Shown here piece by piece: positions 8,124 to 16,935 of a DNA stretch of 64,000 nucleotides. The stretch is from Lentzea fradiae (GTDB lineage: Bacteria > Actinomycetota > Actinomycetes > Mycobacteriales > Pseudonocardiaceae), in the NCBI RefSeq assembly GCF_900100955.1, contig NZ_FNCC01000023.1, forward strand, positions 1 through 64,000, written 5' to 3'. The stretch's first letter is position 1, and each line of letters opens with the position of its first letter. Below the pieces are notes generated by a model. It was not told the origin of the DNA, ran no database searches, and saw only the letters and a program-made list of their open reading frames with translations. The position numbers and the translations under genes were made by a program.

Positions 8124-8400
8124 ACTCACCTACGCGGCGATCGGGTTCGGCGATCACCACCGGCACGTGACAGCGCTGGACGGTACGCGGTGGTTCGCGA
8201 CGGTGGCCGACCTGACCGGCAAACCGCACTGCGGTCCCACCGCTTCCACCGCTCTCACCGGCTTGCGGTCCGCGATGCTGCGCGCGGCGGGACTGGAGTT
8301 CGTGGTCGCGCCGGTCGGCGAGCCGGTGGTGCAGCTGGGCGAGCGATACGCGCTGAGCGTTCTCCCTGCGGTGGAAGGAAGTTCCGTTCGGACTCGGTGA
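8113..8400 (+). pseudogene. Internal fragment of an aminoglycoside/spectinomycin-type phosphotransferase
   Basis: The frame reads GLTYAAIGFGDHHRHVT, then DGTRWFATVADLTGK, a helix, GLEFVVAP, and YALSVLPAVEG. This matches the N-lobe of APH-family antibiotic phosphotransferases: beta strands with the GFGDHHW-like turn, the ATP-lobe strand and a WFATV strand. The catalytic lobe (HGD-x-x-x-N and DFG-like motifs) is missing because the sequence passes directly into the end of the reverse-strand PKS remnant at about 8390. It is a truncated, non-functional relic. Confidence 0.6.
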
Positions 8401-10685
8401 ACTCGGCCAGCAGCCCGTCCAGGTGGACCGCGAGCTCGGCCGGGGTCGGGTGGTCGAACACCGCGGACGGGGCGATCCGCAGACCCGTCGTCACGACGAG
8501 GCTGTTGCGCAGCCGCATGACGGCGAGCGAGTCGAACCCCTGGTCGTGGAAGCCCCGTGCCGGGTCGACGTCGGCCCGGGACTCCCTGCCCTGGGCGCGG
8601 GCCGCCGCGTCGCGGACGAGGTCGAGCAGAGCACGGGCGCGGGCCGCCGGGGCCAACGCGTCACGCGCACGGCCGGACTGGTCGATGTCGTCCACGGCCA
8701 CCGGCGTCGCCGTGGTGACGCGCTCCTTCACCCCCGGCAGTTCCGACAGCAGCTCACCGGGGCGACCCGCCGCCGTCAGCTTCCAGTCGGCGGCGCCGAC
8801 GACGAGGTGCACCGGACCACCCGCGCCCACCTTGCCCAGCCACTCGACCGCGCGCGCGGGGTCCATCGGCAGCATGCCGACGGTGCCCATCTCCCGCTCG
8901 TGGTGCGGACCGCCCACCGTCGAACCGCTGCGCCGCCTCCACGCACCCCTCGGTTCCGATGAGCCACGTGGGCTCCGGCGCACCCGCCGTGTCCCTACCG
9001 CCGCGCTGCGAGACGTGATCGGCGCTGCCCGAGACGACAAGGGCGGGAGCACTGCCGGTGGCGAAGGCTCGCAGCGCCGTGACGGCGTCCCTCCTGCGCT
9101 CGGCGACGACCACGGCACGATGCTCGAAGACGGCACGTGTGGTGGCGAGCGAATACGCGATGTCGAGCATGTCCGCGTCGGCGGAGTCCGCCAGCAGTTC
9201 CGCCAGCGCTTCCGCCCGCGCCCGCGACGCGGTGACCGAACGCGCGCTGAACACGAGCGGCAGCGCCCTGTCCTCGGGCACCACCCGGACGGCGGAGGGC
9301 TCCGGCGTCGCCGGTGCCTCCTCCAGGATGACGTGCGCGTTCGCTCCGCTGACGCCGAAAGCGGAGATCCCGGCCCTCAGCGGGCCGTCCGCCGACCAGA
9401 GCACCTGTTCGGTCAGCACCGAGACGGCGCCGGACGACCAGTCCACATGGGACGTCGGCCCGGACACGTGCAGGGTGGCGGGAAGCGTGCGGTGCCGCAT
9501 CGCCATGACCATCTTGATCACCCCGGCGACCCCGGCCGCCGCCTGCGTGTGCCCCAGGTTCGACTTGACCGACCCCAGCCTGAGCGGGGCGTCGGCCGGC
9601 CGCGCCCGCCCGTAGGTGTCCAGCAGCGCCTGAGCCTCGATCGGGTCTCCCAGGCGGGTGCCGGTGCCATGCGCCTCGACCGCCTGGATGTCCGAGGCCG
9701 AGAGCCCGGCGTCGGCGAGCGCCGCCCGGATGACCTGCTCCTGCGCGGGACCGTTCGGAGCGGTCAAGCCGTTGGAGGCGCCATCGGAGTTGGTGGCCGA
9801 CCCGCGCAGCACTCCCAGGATGCGCCTGCCGTTGCGCTGGGCGTCGGACAGCCGTTCGAGCACGAGCAGGCCCGCGCCCTCGCCCCAGCCGGTGCCGTCC
9901 GCGTCGTCGGAGAACGCCTTGCACCTGCCGTCCGGGGCGAGCCCGCGCTGCCGGGAGAAGTCGATGAACACCGCGGGAGTGGACATGACGGTGGCTCCCC
10001 CCGCCAGCGCGAGGTCACACTCGCCGCCGCGCAACGAGCGCATCGCCAGGTGCAGCGCGACGAGCGAGGAAGAGCAGGCGGTGTCCACCGTGAGAGTCGG
10101 CCCCGTGAAACCGAAGTGGTACGACAACCGTCCTGAAGCGACACTGCCCGCACTGCCGACGACGAGGTATCCCTCCAGCTCCGGCGGGGCGGGAACGAGG
10201 CGGCTGCCGTAGTCGCTGTACATCACGCCGGTGAAGACGCCGGTACGGGAGCCGCGCAGGCGAGAGGGCTCGATCGCCGCGTGCTCCAGCGCCTCCCAGG
10301 CGACTTCGAGCAACAACCGCTGCTGCGGGTCCACGGCGCGGGCCTCGTCCGGGCCCATGCCGAAGAAACCCGCGTCGAAGTCGAGCGCGCTGGACAGGAT
10401 TCCGCCGTAGCGGGTGTGGTACGTGCCCGGGTTGCCGGGATCCGGATCGTAGAGCGCCGCCGGAAAACGGTCCTCCGGAAGGAGGCAGCGTCCTTCTCCC
10501 CCGCGCTCCACCAGGTCCCACAGCTCTTCCGGGGAGCCGATCTCCCCGGGATAGCGGCATCCGATGCCGACGATGGCGATGGGCTCGCTCCGGGCGCTCT
10601 CCCATTCCTTCAGGCGAGTCCTCGCTTGCATCAGCTCACTGGTCGCGCGACGCAGGTACTCCTGCAGCCGGTCCTGGTCCGCCAT
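8390..10685 (-). pseudogene. Decayed type I PKS: intact KS, remnant KR end and ACP, frameshifted
   Basis: The ATG at 10685 opens a frame with a docking-like helix (residues 1-33). A complete ketosynthase follows, with Cys in [14 protein letters not shown], His in EAHGTGTR and His in KSNLGHTQ. After the KS linker the acyltransferase and most of the reducing loop are gone. Near 8930 the reading frame shifts, and the other frame continues with the last piece of a ketoreductase ([19 protein letters not shown]) and an ACP with the phosphopantetheine motif FHDQGFDSLAVM. The ACP frame has no stop of its own; it runs into antisense phosphotransferase sequence until 8255. Deletion plus frameshift make a functional module unlikely, although the KS alone could still be translated (643 aa to 8754). 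Confidence 0.75.
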
Positions 10686-11115
10686 GGGTCCGCCTTCCTC
10701 CTGACTGCCTCGGCTCGTGCTCGTCGCCCATCGGACTCGCACGGGCTTCGCCGAAACTGCCGGGGAGGACGTCCGGGGGTCAATGAGGACCACCGCAATC
10801 GCCGCGATGCCTGCCGGGGACGGCACAGTCTTGGTCGACCAACCCGCAATCCTTGCGGCACAGGGACAATCCGTGTTAGTTGCTGCCCGTTGGGGCAGAT
10901 CGGCCGACGGGTCCGCCGACGGCGCGACACGCCGCCTCATGGCTCTCCGATGCCTCCGCGGCCTGCCGGGGCGACCGCGACGGACAACCGCCCACCACAG
11001 CGCGGAGGTCCGCCCTCGAGCGCACGCCGGAAGTCCGTTGGGACTCAGTAGGCTCGGCGAACCGGTGGAAGGCGCACAACAGCGTCACCGGCATCCTCGT
11101 GAGGTTGACACCCCG
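10686..11115. other. Intergenic region between PKS remnant and small acidic gene
   Basis: 430 bp without a convincing gene. It must contain the promoter of the reverse PKS remnant (AGGAGG 13 nt before its ATG) and of the forward small gene. Slightly lower GC is seen around 10840-10890, but no clear -35/-10 pair or repeat was found. Confidence 0.4.
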
Positions 11116-11376
11116 ATGAACAACGAGCCCTTGGTCCGCGCGATCGTGTCCGCACTGGCGTTCCTGGACGAGGCGGAGGACGACGAGGTCGACCCCGACG
11201 CGGCCGTGAAGGCGGCGGAGCACATCGTCCACGAGCTGCTCAAGATGAGTGATGCGGACCGGCGGGAGTTCGAGGAGACCGTGGAAGCGATCGCGGTGGC
11301 CTCGGCCGACAGTCCCGCCTACGCCGCGTACGTCCGGAAGCTGCCGTTCATGGTGTGGGGGCCGGAGGAGCAGTGA
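11116..11376 (+). CDS. Small acidic hypothetical protein (86 aa)
   Basis: An 86-residue soluble, strongly acidic protein (FLDEAEDDEVDPDAAVKAAEHIV...). It is predicted all-helical with no membrane segment or known motif. The ATG is 14 nt after a weak GAGG, so initiation signals are poor. Codon bias is good across the whole frame. I do not recognise a family. It stands between a dead PKS and a xylanase and shares no obvious function with either. Confidence 0.6.
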   Translation: MNNEPLVRAIVSALAFLDEAEDDEVDPDAAVKAAEHIVHELLKMSDADRREFEETVEAIAVASADSPAYAAYVRKLPFMVWGPEEQ

Positions 11377-11634
11377 CGACGGCGTCGCGGTGGACCCTTT
11401 CGCGCCGAAGGATGACCTCGTTGCCGTTCATGCCGTCGAACTCGGCCTTGATGGTCGCGCCGGCGCCGCGGCGCTCGTCGACGGACCGACGGTGTGGCGG
11501 ATGTCCGCCGACTCCGCGATGACCTCCTCCCGCTGTCAACCCGCGAGCGGGCTGGACTCGCGCCGATGCTCTGGCAGCGGGCTGCCGTGTTTGGGCCGAA
11601 TGGTGCCTGGGTGCCGGGAGCAGGTCGCTCTATG

Positions 11635-11656
11635 GTTCTGGGAGCGCTCCCAGAAC
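11635..11656. promoter_or_regulatory. CebR/CelR-type operator (TGGGAGCGCTCCCA)
   Basis: A perfect 22-bp palindrome whose core TGGGAGCGCTCCCA (11639-11652) is the exact 14-bp operator known for the LacI-family cellobiose/cellulase regulators CebR (Streptomyces) and CelR (Thermobifida). It ends 14 bp before the xylanase start codon, so a bound repressor would block transcription or its start. This predicts induction of the xylanase by cello-oligosaccharides. Confidence 0.85.
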
Positions 11657-11670
11657 TTGGAGGATTCTCG

Positions 11671-13563
11671 ATGAGGAGAGTTCTGGCCGGTCTGCTGGTC
11701 ACCTCGGTCGCGGCAGGGCTGCTGACGCACGGTCCCGCCGCGCTCGCCGCCGAAACTCCGGTGACGGTGGTGTCCAGCACGTTCGAGGACGACACCTTGC
11801 AGGGCTGGACCTCGCGCGGAGGAGAAACCACCGCGGTGAGCTCGGCCGTCGCGCACGGAGGTGCCCGCAGCCTCCTCGTCTCCGGTCGGACCCAGTCCTG
11901 GGAAGGGCCAGTGCTCGCTCTGCTCGACGACGTCGAGAAGGGCGTGCGGTACAACCTCTCGGTGTGGGTGCGGCTCGCGGGCGGTGAGGAGCCCGCGCGG
12001 CTCCGGATGTCCGTCGAACGCCATGCCGACGGCGTCACGTCCTACGAAGGGGTCGCCGGTGACACGCTCGTCACCGCCGACGGCTGGGTCAACCTCACCG
12101 GTGGCTACACGCTGACGTCCGATGCCGACTTCCTCACCACCTACGTGGAGAGCTCCAGTCCTGCGGCGTCGTTCCACCTCGACGACTTCGTCCTGTCGTA
12201 CACACCGCTTCCCCCGATCCAGACCGACATCCCCGCGTTGCGGGACGTGGTGCCGTTCCGGCACTTCGGGGTCGCCGCCGAGCCCGCCCTGCTGTACGGG
12301 GAGCACGGCAGGCTGCTCGACCGGCACTTCAGCTCGATCACACCGGGCAGCCAGCTGAAGTGGGACGCGACCGAACCCGCCGAGGGCGCGTTCCGGTTCA
12401 CGGACGCGGACACACTCGTCGACTGGGCCAAGGCGCGGGGGAAGGCGATCCGCGGTCACACCCTCGTCTGGCACCAGCAGACTCCTGACTGGGTCTTCAA
12501 GGACTCCTCCGGCGCCGACATGACACCCACCGCGGAGAACAAAGCGCTGCTGCTGCAGCGCATCGAGACGCACATCCGCGCCGTGGTGGGCCGGTACCGC
12601 GACGACATCACGGCGTGGGACGTGGTGAACGAGGTCGTCGACGAGGCGCAACCGGACGGCCTGCGTCGCAGCAAGTGGTTCGAGATCGCGGGACTGGACT
12701 ACATCCGCACGGCGTTCCGCGTGGCGCACGAGGTCGCACCGAACGCCAAGCTGGTCATCAACGACTACAACACCAACGTGCCCGCGAAACGGGACCAGTT
12801 GTACAACCTCGTGTCCCAGCTGCGCGCGGAAGGCGTTCCCGTCGACGCCGTCGGACACCAGATGCACGTCAACGTCGACTGGCCCTCGGCCGCCGAGACG
12901 GAAGCGATGATCACCAAGTTCCTGCCCCTGGGCGTGGACCAGCAGATCACCGAGATGGACGTCTCGATCTACACCGACAGCAACCAGTCGTACCCGAGCC
13001 CGCCCGCCGCTTCCCTGCTGGCACAGGCACAGCGCTACCGCGACCTGTTCGCCGTGTTCACCAGGTACGCGCACGCGATCAGCTCGGTGACCTTCTGGGG
13101 CCTGGCCGACGACAGCACGTGGCTCGACACGTTCCCGGTGACCCGCAAGGACCACCCGCTGCTGTTCGACACCCGGCTGCGGGCCAAGGACGCCTTCTGG
13201 GCCGTGGCCGATCCCAGCCGGATCGGAACCGTTCTCCCCACTGCCACCTGCGAAATCGCTTACGAGACAACGACGCAGTGGCAGAGCGGGTTCCTCGGCT
13301 CGGTGCGGATCACCAACTCCGCCACCGCACCGCTCGACTCGTGGACCCTCGCCTGGTCGTACGCCAACGACCAGCGCGTGACCCAGCTCTGGAACGGTTC
13401 CTTCACCCAGGACGGTCCGGTGGTGACGGTGCACGGTGCGCCGTGGAACTCGGCGATCCCGCCCGGCGAGTCCCGATCGTTCGGCTTCCTGGCGGACTGG
13501 AGCGGTGCGAACGACCGGCCGGCGTCCTTCGTCCTGAACGGCGTGCCGTGCCGGTGGGTGTGA
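11671..13563 (+). CDS. Secreted GH10 endo-1,4-beta-xylanase with N-terminal CBM and C-terminal CBM2
   Basis: A 630-residue secreted enzyme. Residues 1-28 form a signal peptide (MRRVLAGLLVTSVAAG... ALA-A). Residues ~30-185 form a beta-sandwich carbohydrate-binding module of the CBM4/9/22 type (FEDDTLQGW... SWVRL... FHLDDFVL pattern). The GH10 barrel spans ~195-510: HTLVWHQQTPDWVF, acid/base Glu321 in WDVVNEV, nucleophile Glu428 in ITEMDVSIYTD, and SVTFWGLADDSTWL. Residues ~525-630 form a CBM2-like cellulose-binding domain bounded by two Cys (ATCEI... VPCRWV) with exposed Trp. TTGGAGGA precedes the ATG, and a CebR-type operator sits just upstream. It hydrolyses internal xylan links outside the cell. 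Confidence 0.93.
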   Translation: MRRVLAGLLVTSVAAGLLTHGPAALAAETPVTVVSSTFEDDTLQGWTSRGGETTAVSSAVAHGGARSLLVSGRTQSWEGPVLALLDDVEKGVRYNLSVWVRLAGGEEPARLRMSVERHADGVTSYEGVAGDTLVTADGWVNLTGGYTLTSDADFLTTYVESSSPAASFHLDDFVLSYTPLPPIQTDIPALRDVVPFRHFGVAAEPALLYGEHGRLLDRHFSSITPGSQLKWDATEPAEGAFRFTDADTLVDWAKARGKAIRGHTLVWHQQTPDWVFKDSSGADMTPTAENKALLLQRIETHIRAVVGRYRDDITAWDVVNEVVDEAQPDGLRRSKWFEIAGLDYIRTAFRVAHEVAPNAKLVINDYNTNVPAKRDQLYNLVSQLRAEGVPVDAVGHQMHVNVDWPSAAETEAMITKFLPLGVDQQITEMDVSIYTDSNQSYPSPPAASLLAQAQRYRDLFAVFTRYAHAISSVTFWGLADDSTWLDTFPVTRKDHPLLFDTRLRAKDAFWAVADPSRIGTVLPTATCEIAYETTTQWQSGFLGSVRITNSATAPLDSWTLAWSYANDQRVTQLWNGSFTQDGPVVTVHGAPWNSAIPPGESRSFGFLADWSGANDRPASFVLNGVPCRWV

Positions 13564-13707
13564 CGGTATCCCTCGCGGGGCAGGTACACCGCCCGGCGAG
13601 GACACATCCTCGGCTCCATGAACAACACGCACGGCTGGACGACTTCCTCAGAACCCGGCGCTCCCAGCCCCGGCCGAGGACGTCGGTGTGCTGGCCTACG
13701 GCGAGCG

Positions 13708-13725
13708 GCGCCCTCCAAAGGGCGC
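13708..13725 (+). terminator. Weak hairpin downstream of xylanase
   Basis: GCGCCCT at 13708-13714 pairs with AGGGCGC at 13719-13725 around a CCAA loop, about 145 bp past the xylanase stop. The stem is only 7 bp, so terminator function is uncertain. Confidence 0.3.
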
Positions 13726-13755
13726 TCACCACCTCGTACCGCTGCGCGGCTTGCT

Positions 13756-14027
13756 TCAGGTGGTGGCGTCGGTGTGGTTGATCAGCTCGTAGTACAACCG
13801 GCTCGCCACCGCGTACGCCTCCGCCTGCGGTAGTGGCCGGTCGAGCGGAGGTCCGGCTCCACTTCGGTCAGGTAGCGCTGCAACAAAGTGCTTGGCTGTT
13901 CGGCCTGATCCCACCGGGACAGCGAGACGCCCCGCTCGACGAAGCGTGGAAGACAGCGAGGTAGGCGATGTGACGCACGGCGTTCCGGCTGCCACGCGAC
14001 CGTCACGCGCGAATGAAGCACGAACAA
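13756..14027 (-). pseudogene. Frameshifted remnant of an unrecognised gene
   Basis: Two reverse frames join at about 13840: one (to ~14027) contains SLSRWDQAEQPSTLLQRYL and TEVEPDLRSTG, the other ends LPQAEAYAVASRLYYELINHTD before a TGA. Both parts have coding-like third positions only near the junction, and together they read as one continuous C-terminal segment with a single frameshift. No family is recognised. The rest of the gene is not visible upstream. Confidence 0.35.
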
Positions 14028-14324
14028 TTCGCACTCGACACATACCCACGTCCATCGCTTTCATGCACGGCCCGCTCGTCGAATTCATCGAACCACCGCT
14101 CGATTTGACTGTCGAACCGCAGCGCACGTGAAGCGAGGACCTGATGGCGCCCGCGCACAGCCACCCCACAAGCTAAAAACTCACCCGAAATTTAGCGATC
14201 CCAAACACTCCGACGATCCACCTCTTGGCCGGAAGAAACCTTTTCGTCGCGACTTGACCGCACCGAAATCATCCTCCACAGTTCAAGGCACAGTCCTCCA
14301 ACCGGAAGCGAGGATGTCACCGGC
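14028..14324. other. Intergenic region upstream of gluconolactonase-like gene
   Basis: About 300 bp of lower-GC sequence that must hold the promoter of the next gene. One inverted repeat is visible: GCTAAA (14172-14177) and TTTAGC (14191-14196) separated by 13 bp, a possible operator. No gene is seen. Confidence 0.35.
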
Positions 14325-15341
14325 ATGAGCATCCGAGCACGGCAGCGAAAGATCGCGATGGCCACGATCATCCTGGGCATCGTCTCCGCGAGCGTCACCG
14401 GCACCTCGGCCGCGGCAGCCGAAGGACCATGCCCCGACGGGCCGTTCGGCACTCCGCTGCCCTCACCGAACCTGACCGCGGCCAAGATCAAGGACGGGTT
14501 CAACTTCCTGGAGGGTCCGACCTGGGACGCGGCGACGCAAACCCTGTTGCTGTCCAACATGTACGACGGCACCGGCCCGCAGAACGTCCAGCCTTCGGAC
14601 ATCCTGCGCTACAGCCCTTCGACGGGCACGTTCACCACTTTCGTCAAGAACGCGGGCAGCAACGGTCTGGCGATCAGCCGTGACGGCACGTCCGTCCTCG
14701 CGGCGACCCACGACCAGCGCAGCCTGTCCTCGTACGACCTGACCACCGGGCAGCGGACGACGATCGCGGCGACCTACCAGGGACGACTGTTCAACTCTCC
14801 CAACGATGTCACCGTGGCCGCGAACGGAACGGTCTACTTCACCGACCCGAACTTCCAGCGCGCGAACCGCCCGGACGAGATGTCGGGCAGGACCGGCGTC
14901 TTCCGCGTCACCAACGGTGTCGTCACCCTGATCGACGACACGATCCGCCAGCCGAACGGCATCGAGCTCTCCCCGGACGGTAAAACCCTCTACGTCGGCG
15001 GCAACGCGACCGGCAAGATCTACCGCTACCCCGTCGACGCGGACGGGAGCACCGGGCAGCGCAGCGACTTCGCGTCGCTCGACGGCACCGACGGCGGCAC
15101 CGTCGACTGCGCGGGAAACCTGTACCAAGCCACCTACAACAGCGGAAAGGTCCACGTGTACTCCCCGGCCGGCGAGCTCCTCGGCACGATCTCCGCCGGC
15201 CGCAACGCGACCAACGTCGCCTTCGGCGGCCCCGACCGGAAAACCCTCTACATCACGTCGGGTACCGCATCCACCGGCGGCAACACCGGAAACTTCGGCC
15301 TGTACAGCATTCGTTTGAACGTTCCCGGCTGGCCCTACTGA
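14325..15341 (+). CDS. Secreted SMP-30/gluconolactonase-like beta-propeller protein
   Basis: A 338-residue protein with a signal peptide ending near ASAAAAEG (residues ~1-33). It continues as a six-bladed propeller of the SMP-30/gluconolaconase/LRE-like group: FLEGPTWD, FNSPNDVTVAANGTVYFTDP, QPNGIELSPDGKTLYVG and a GGTVDCAGNLY blade. The metal-binding positions expected in the family (Glu in LEGPTW, Asn in SPNDV, Asp in SPDGKTL) are present. Such enzymes hydrolyse sugar lactones or related esters; here it acts outside the cell. It follows the xylanase on the same strand but after 760 bp, so it is a separate transcription unit. Confidence 0.8.
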   Translation: MSIRARQRKIAMATIILGIVSASVTGTSAAAAEGPCPDGPFGTPLPSPNLTAAKIKDGFNFLEGPTWDAATQTLLLSNMYDGTGPQNVQPSDILRYSPSTGTFTTFVKNAGSNGLAISRDGTSVLAATHDQRSLSSYDLTTGQRTTIAATYQGRLFNSPNDVTVAANGTVYFTDPNFQRANRPDEMSGRTGVFRVTNGVVTLIDDTIRQPNGIELSPDGKTLYVGGNATGKIYRYPVDADGSTGQRSDFASLDGTDGGTVDCAGNLYQATYNSGKVHVYSPAGELLGTISAGRNATNVAFGGPDRKTLYITSGTASTGGNTGNFGLYSIRLNVPGWPY

Positions 15342-15640
15342 TTCCGGCACATTCCGGCAGTCCTACTGGGTGCCAAAGCTATTCCTGGTGGTCTGACCTG
15401 GGACGTGTTGTTGCCGTCGTCGAGTGGTGGCGTGCGAGCACCAGCCGGAGGTCACCCCCTCGACCTCTGTCGGCACGAGCGTGCGGTTGCCCTCGATGTG
15501 AGAGCGAGCTGTTCGCAGCAGATGATCGGGCGATCAATCAGCGTTCAGGTGCACGTGTAACTGTCCAGTGCGCGTGGAACATTTGCCCTGCTCCGATGCA
15601 CAAGCCCACCTATCCGGGTGATCGAGTCAAGCGCAGTGCG

Positions 15641-16126
15641 TTAGTTCTCTGTGTCAGCGGGCGCTGCTGGTGGTGCGTCGGCGTCGATGATGTCCAGCCC
15701 CTGGCGGACGGCGCCAGCTTCTTCGTCGAGCAAATGGCGAGCACGGGTGGCCCAGTCTGCGTCGATGCGGAAGCCGTCGCCGCGGAAGCGCGGAAAGACG
15801 TGCAGATGGAAGTGGAAGACCTCCTGGAAGGCGGCTTCTCCATCGGCGAGGAACAAGTTGACGCCCTCGCAACGCAGGCCAGAGCGTCGAAGGGCGCGGC
15901 CGACGCGGTGGCCGATCCTCCAGACGTGTGTGCTCGTCTCCTCGTCCAAGTCTTCCAGGCCGGTGGCATGCAACCGTGGCACTACGAGGACGTGCCCCGG
16001 CGTCACCGCTCCGAGGTCCATGAACGCAACGACGCGATCATCGGCATACGCCACGCTCGCCTCGGCCTCTCCGGCGACGATGGCGCAGAAGATGCATTTC
16101 TCTGGCCTCTGGTCATTCACGAGCAA
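15641..16126 (-). CDS. HIT-family nucleotide hydrolase/transferase
   Basis: A 161-residue histidine-triad protein. The triad HFHLHVFPR places His105, His107 and His109 at the active site. An N-terminal CIFC pair (Cys11, Cys14) is a typical zinc-binding feature of bacterial HIT proteins, and TPGHVLVVPRLH is the conserved nucleotide-loop strand. The C-terminal 25 residues are a Pro/Ala/Asp tail. HIT enzymes split nucleotide phosphoramidates or dinucleoside polyphosphates. It is monocistronic, flanked by a 300-bp gene-free spacer and by an insertion-sequence remnant. Confidence 0.9.
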   Translation of the reverse strand: MLVNDQRPEKCIFCAIVAGEAEASVAYADDRVVAFMDLGAVTPGHVLVVPRLHATGLEDLDEETSTHVWRIGHRVGRALRRSGLRCEGVNLFLADGEAAFQEVFHFHLHVFPRFRGDGFRIDADWATRARHLLDEEAGAVRQGLDIIDADAPPAAPADTEN

Positions 16127-16177
16127 AGCGTTGCAGCTGCGTCATGGGCTACGCGAGCGAGTTTCTCTCGTGGGTGA

Positions 16178-16395
16178 ACACAGGGTCACGACGTGAGCCT
16201 GCAAGTGATCGCGTCCCCGGACGGTTCGATCCTATGGGTCTCCGGCGACCTGCCCGGCAGCATTCACGACACCGCCGCAGCCCGGATCTGGAACATCCTC
16301 GCCGCCACGTGATCCTGCGCAGGCTCCGCTGCTGTCCACGCCGCGCTGGCCGACTGGCCAAGGCCCTCCAGGTGCTACAGAAGTACGAGATCACC
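16178..16395 (+). pseudogene. Internally deleted IS5-family (DDE_Tnp_4) transposase remnant
   Basis: The first frame (16178-16312) reads GHDVSLQVIASPDGSILWVSG, then LPGSIHDTAAARIW, the conserved strand carrying the second catalytic region of IS5-type DDE transposases, and stops at TGA. One base later another frame gives ILRRLRCCPRRAGRLAKALQ and VLQKYEI, the usual C-terminus of the same transposases. Roughly 80-90 residues between the two are missing. The N-terminal half and the terminal inverted repeats were not found. Confidence 0.65.
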
Positions 16396-16935
16396 GCGGG
16401 ATGTAGAAGGCTCAGCACCTATGAGCGGTCTGGTGATCGGTACAGTCATCCAGGTCGGCAGCGCAGCCATGCCTGCAGTGCAGAAAATGTTGCCAAACAA
16501 AGCGGGGTGCGGCAGCACGGCCTGGTGCACTGCTCGGCAGGTTCAGTGCGAGGCAGAACCGAGGTGCTGGCGCATCGGCACGAACTCGCGCTCGAACGCT
16601 CGTCATGTTGTACGGGCCTGCCCGTTTCTCTCGGTCGAGGAGTGGATGACGCGTCTGGCGATCTCGGCGTCGAGCGGGTTCATGTCCTCACCGGCGGGGT
16701 TCGGCGGCGGCCGCCGCAGGAAGTCGAGTGCCCAGCCAGCAGGCGGGCGCGGTCTGGAGCCGGATCCGGTGGACGGCGAGGAGTTCGTGGCGGTCCGCGT
16801 TGGTGAGATCTCCGTCGAGCGCGTGAGGGCAATCAGGGTGTCCGAGGATTGCCTTTCGGGACCTTTTCCGCGTTACCGGGGCGCGCGTAAACAGGTGCTG
16901 GTGCGCATGCGGTCCTGCTCGGAACGGAGACAGTT
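16396..16935. other. Gene-poor stretch between IS remnant and DUF4157 gene
   Basis: About 540 bp with several short frames, none with convincing codon bias or a recognised motif. A reverse segment around 16690-16860 has mild coding bias (GDLTNADRHELLAVHRI) and may be a further relic. GGAGA at 16926-16930 is the ribosome binding site of the next gene. Confidence 0.35.

Noticed and set aside
11536-13632. Long reverse open frame opposite the xylanase
   Set aside because: The forward frame has a signal peptide, GH10 motifs and an operator; the reverse frame has no recognisable protein and no start signal.
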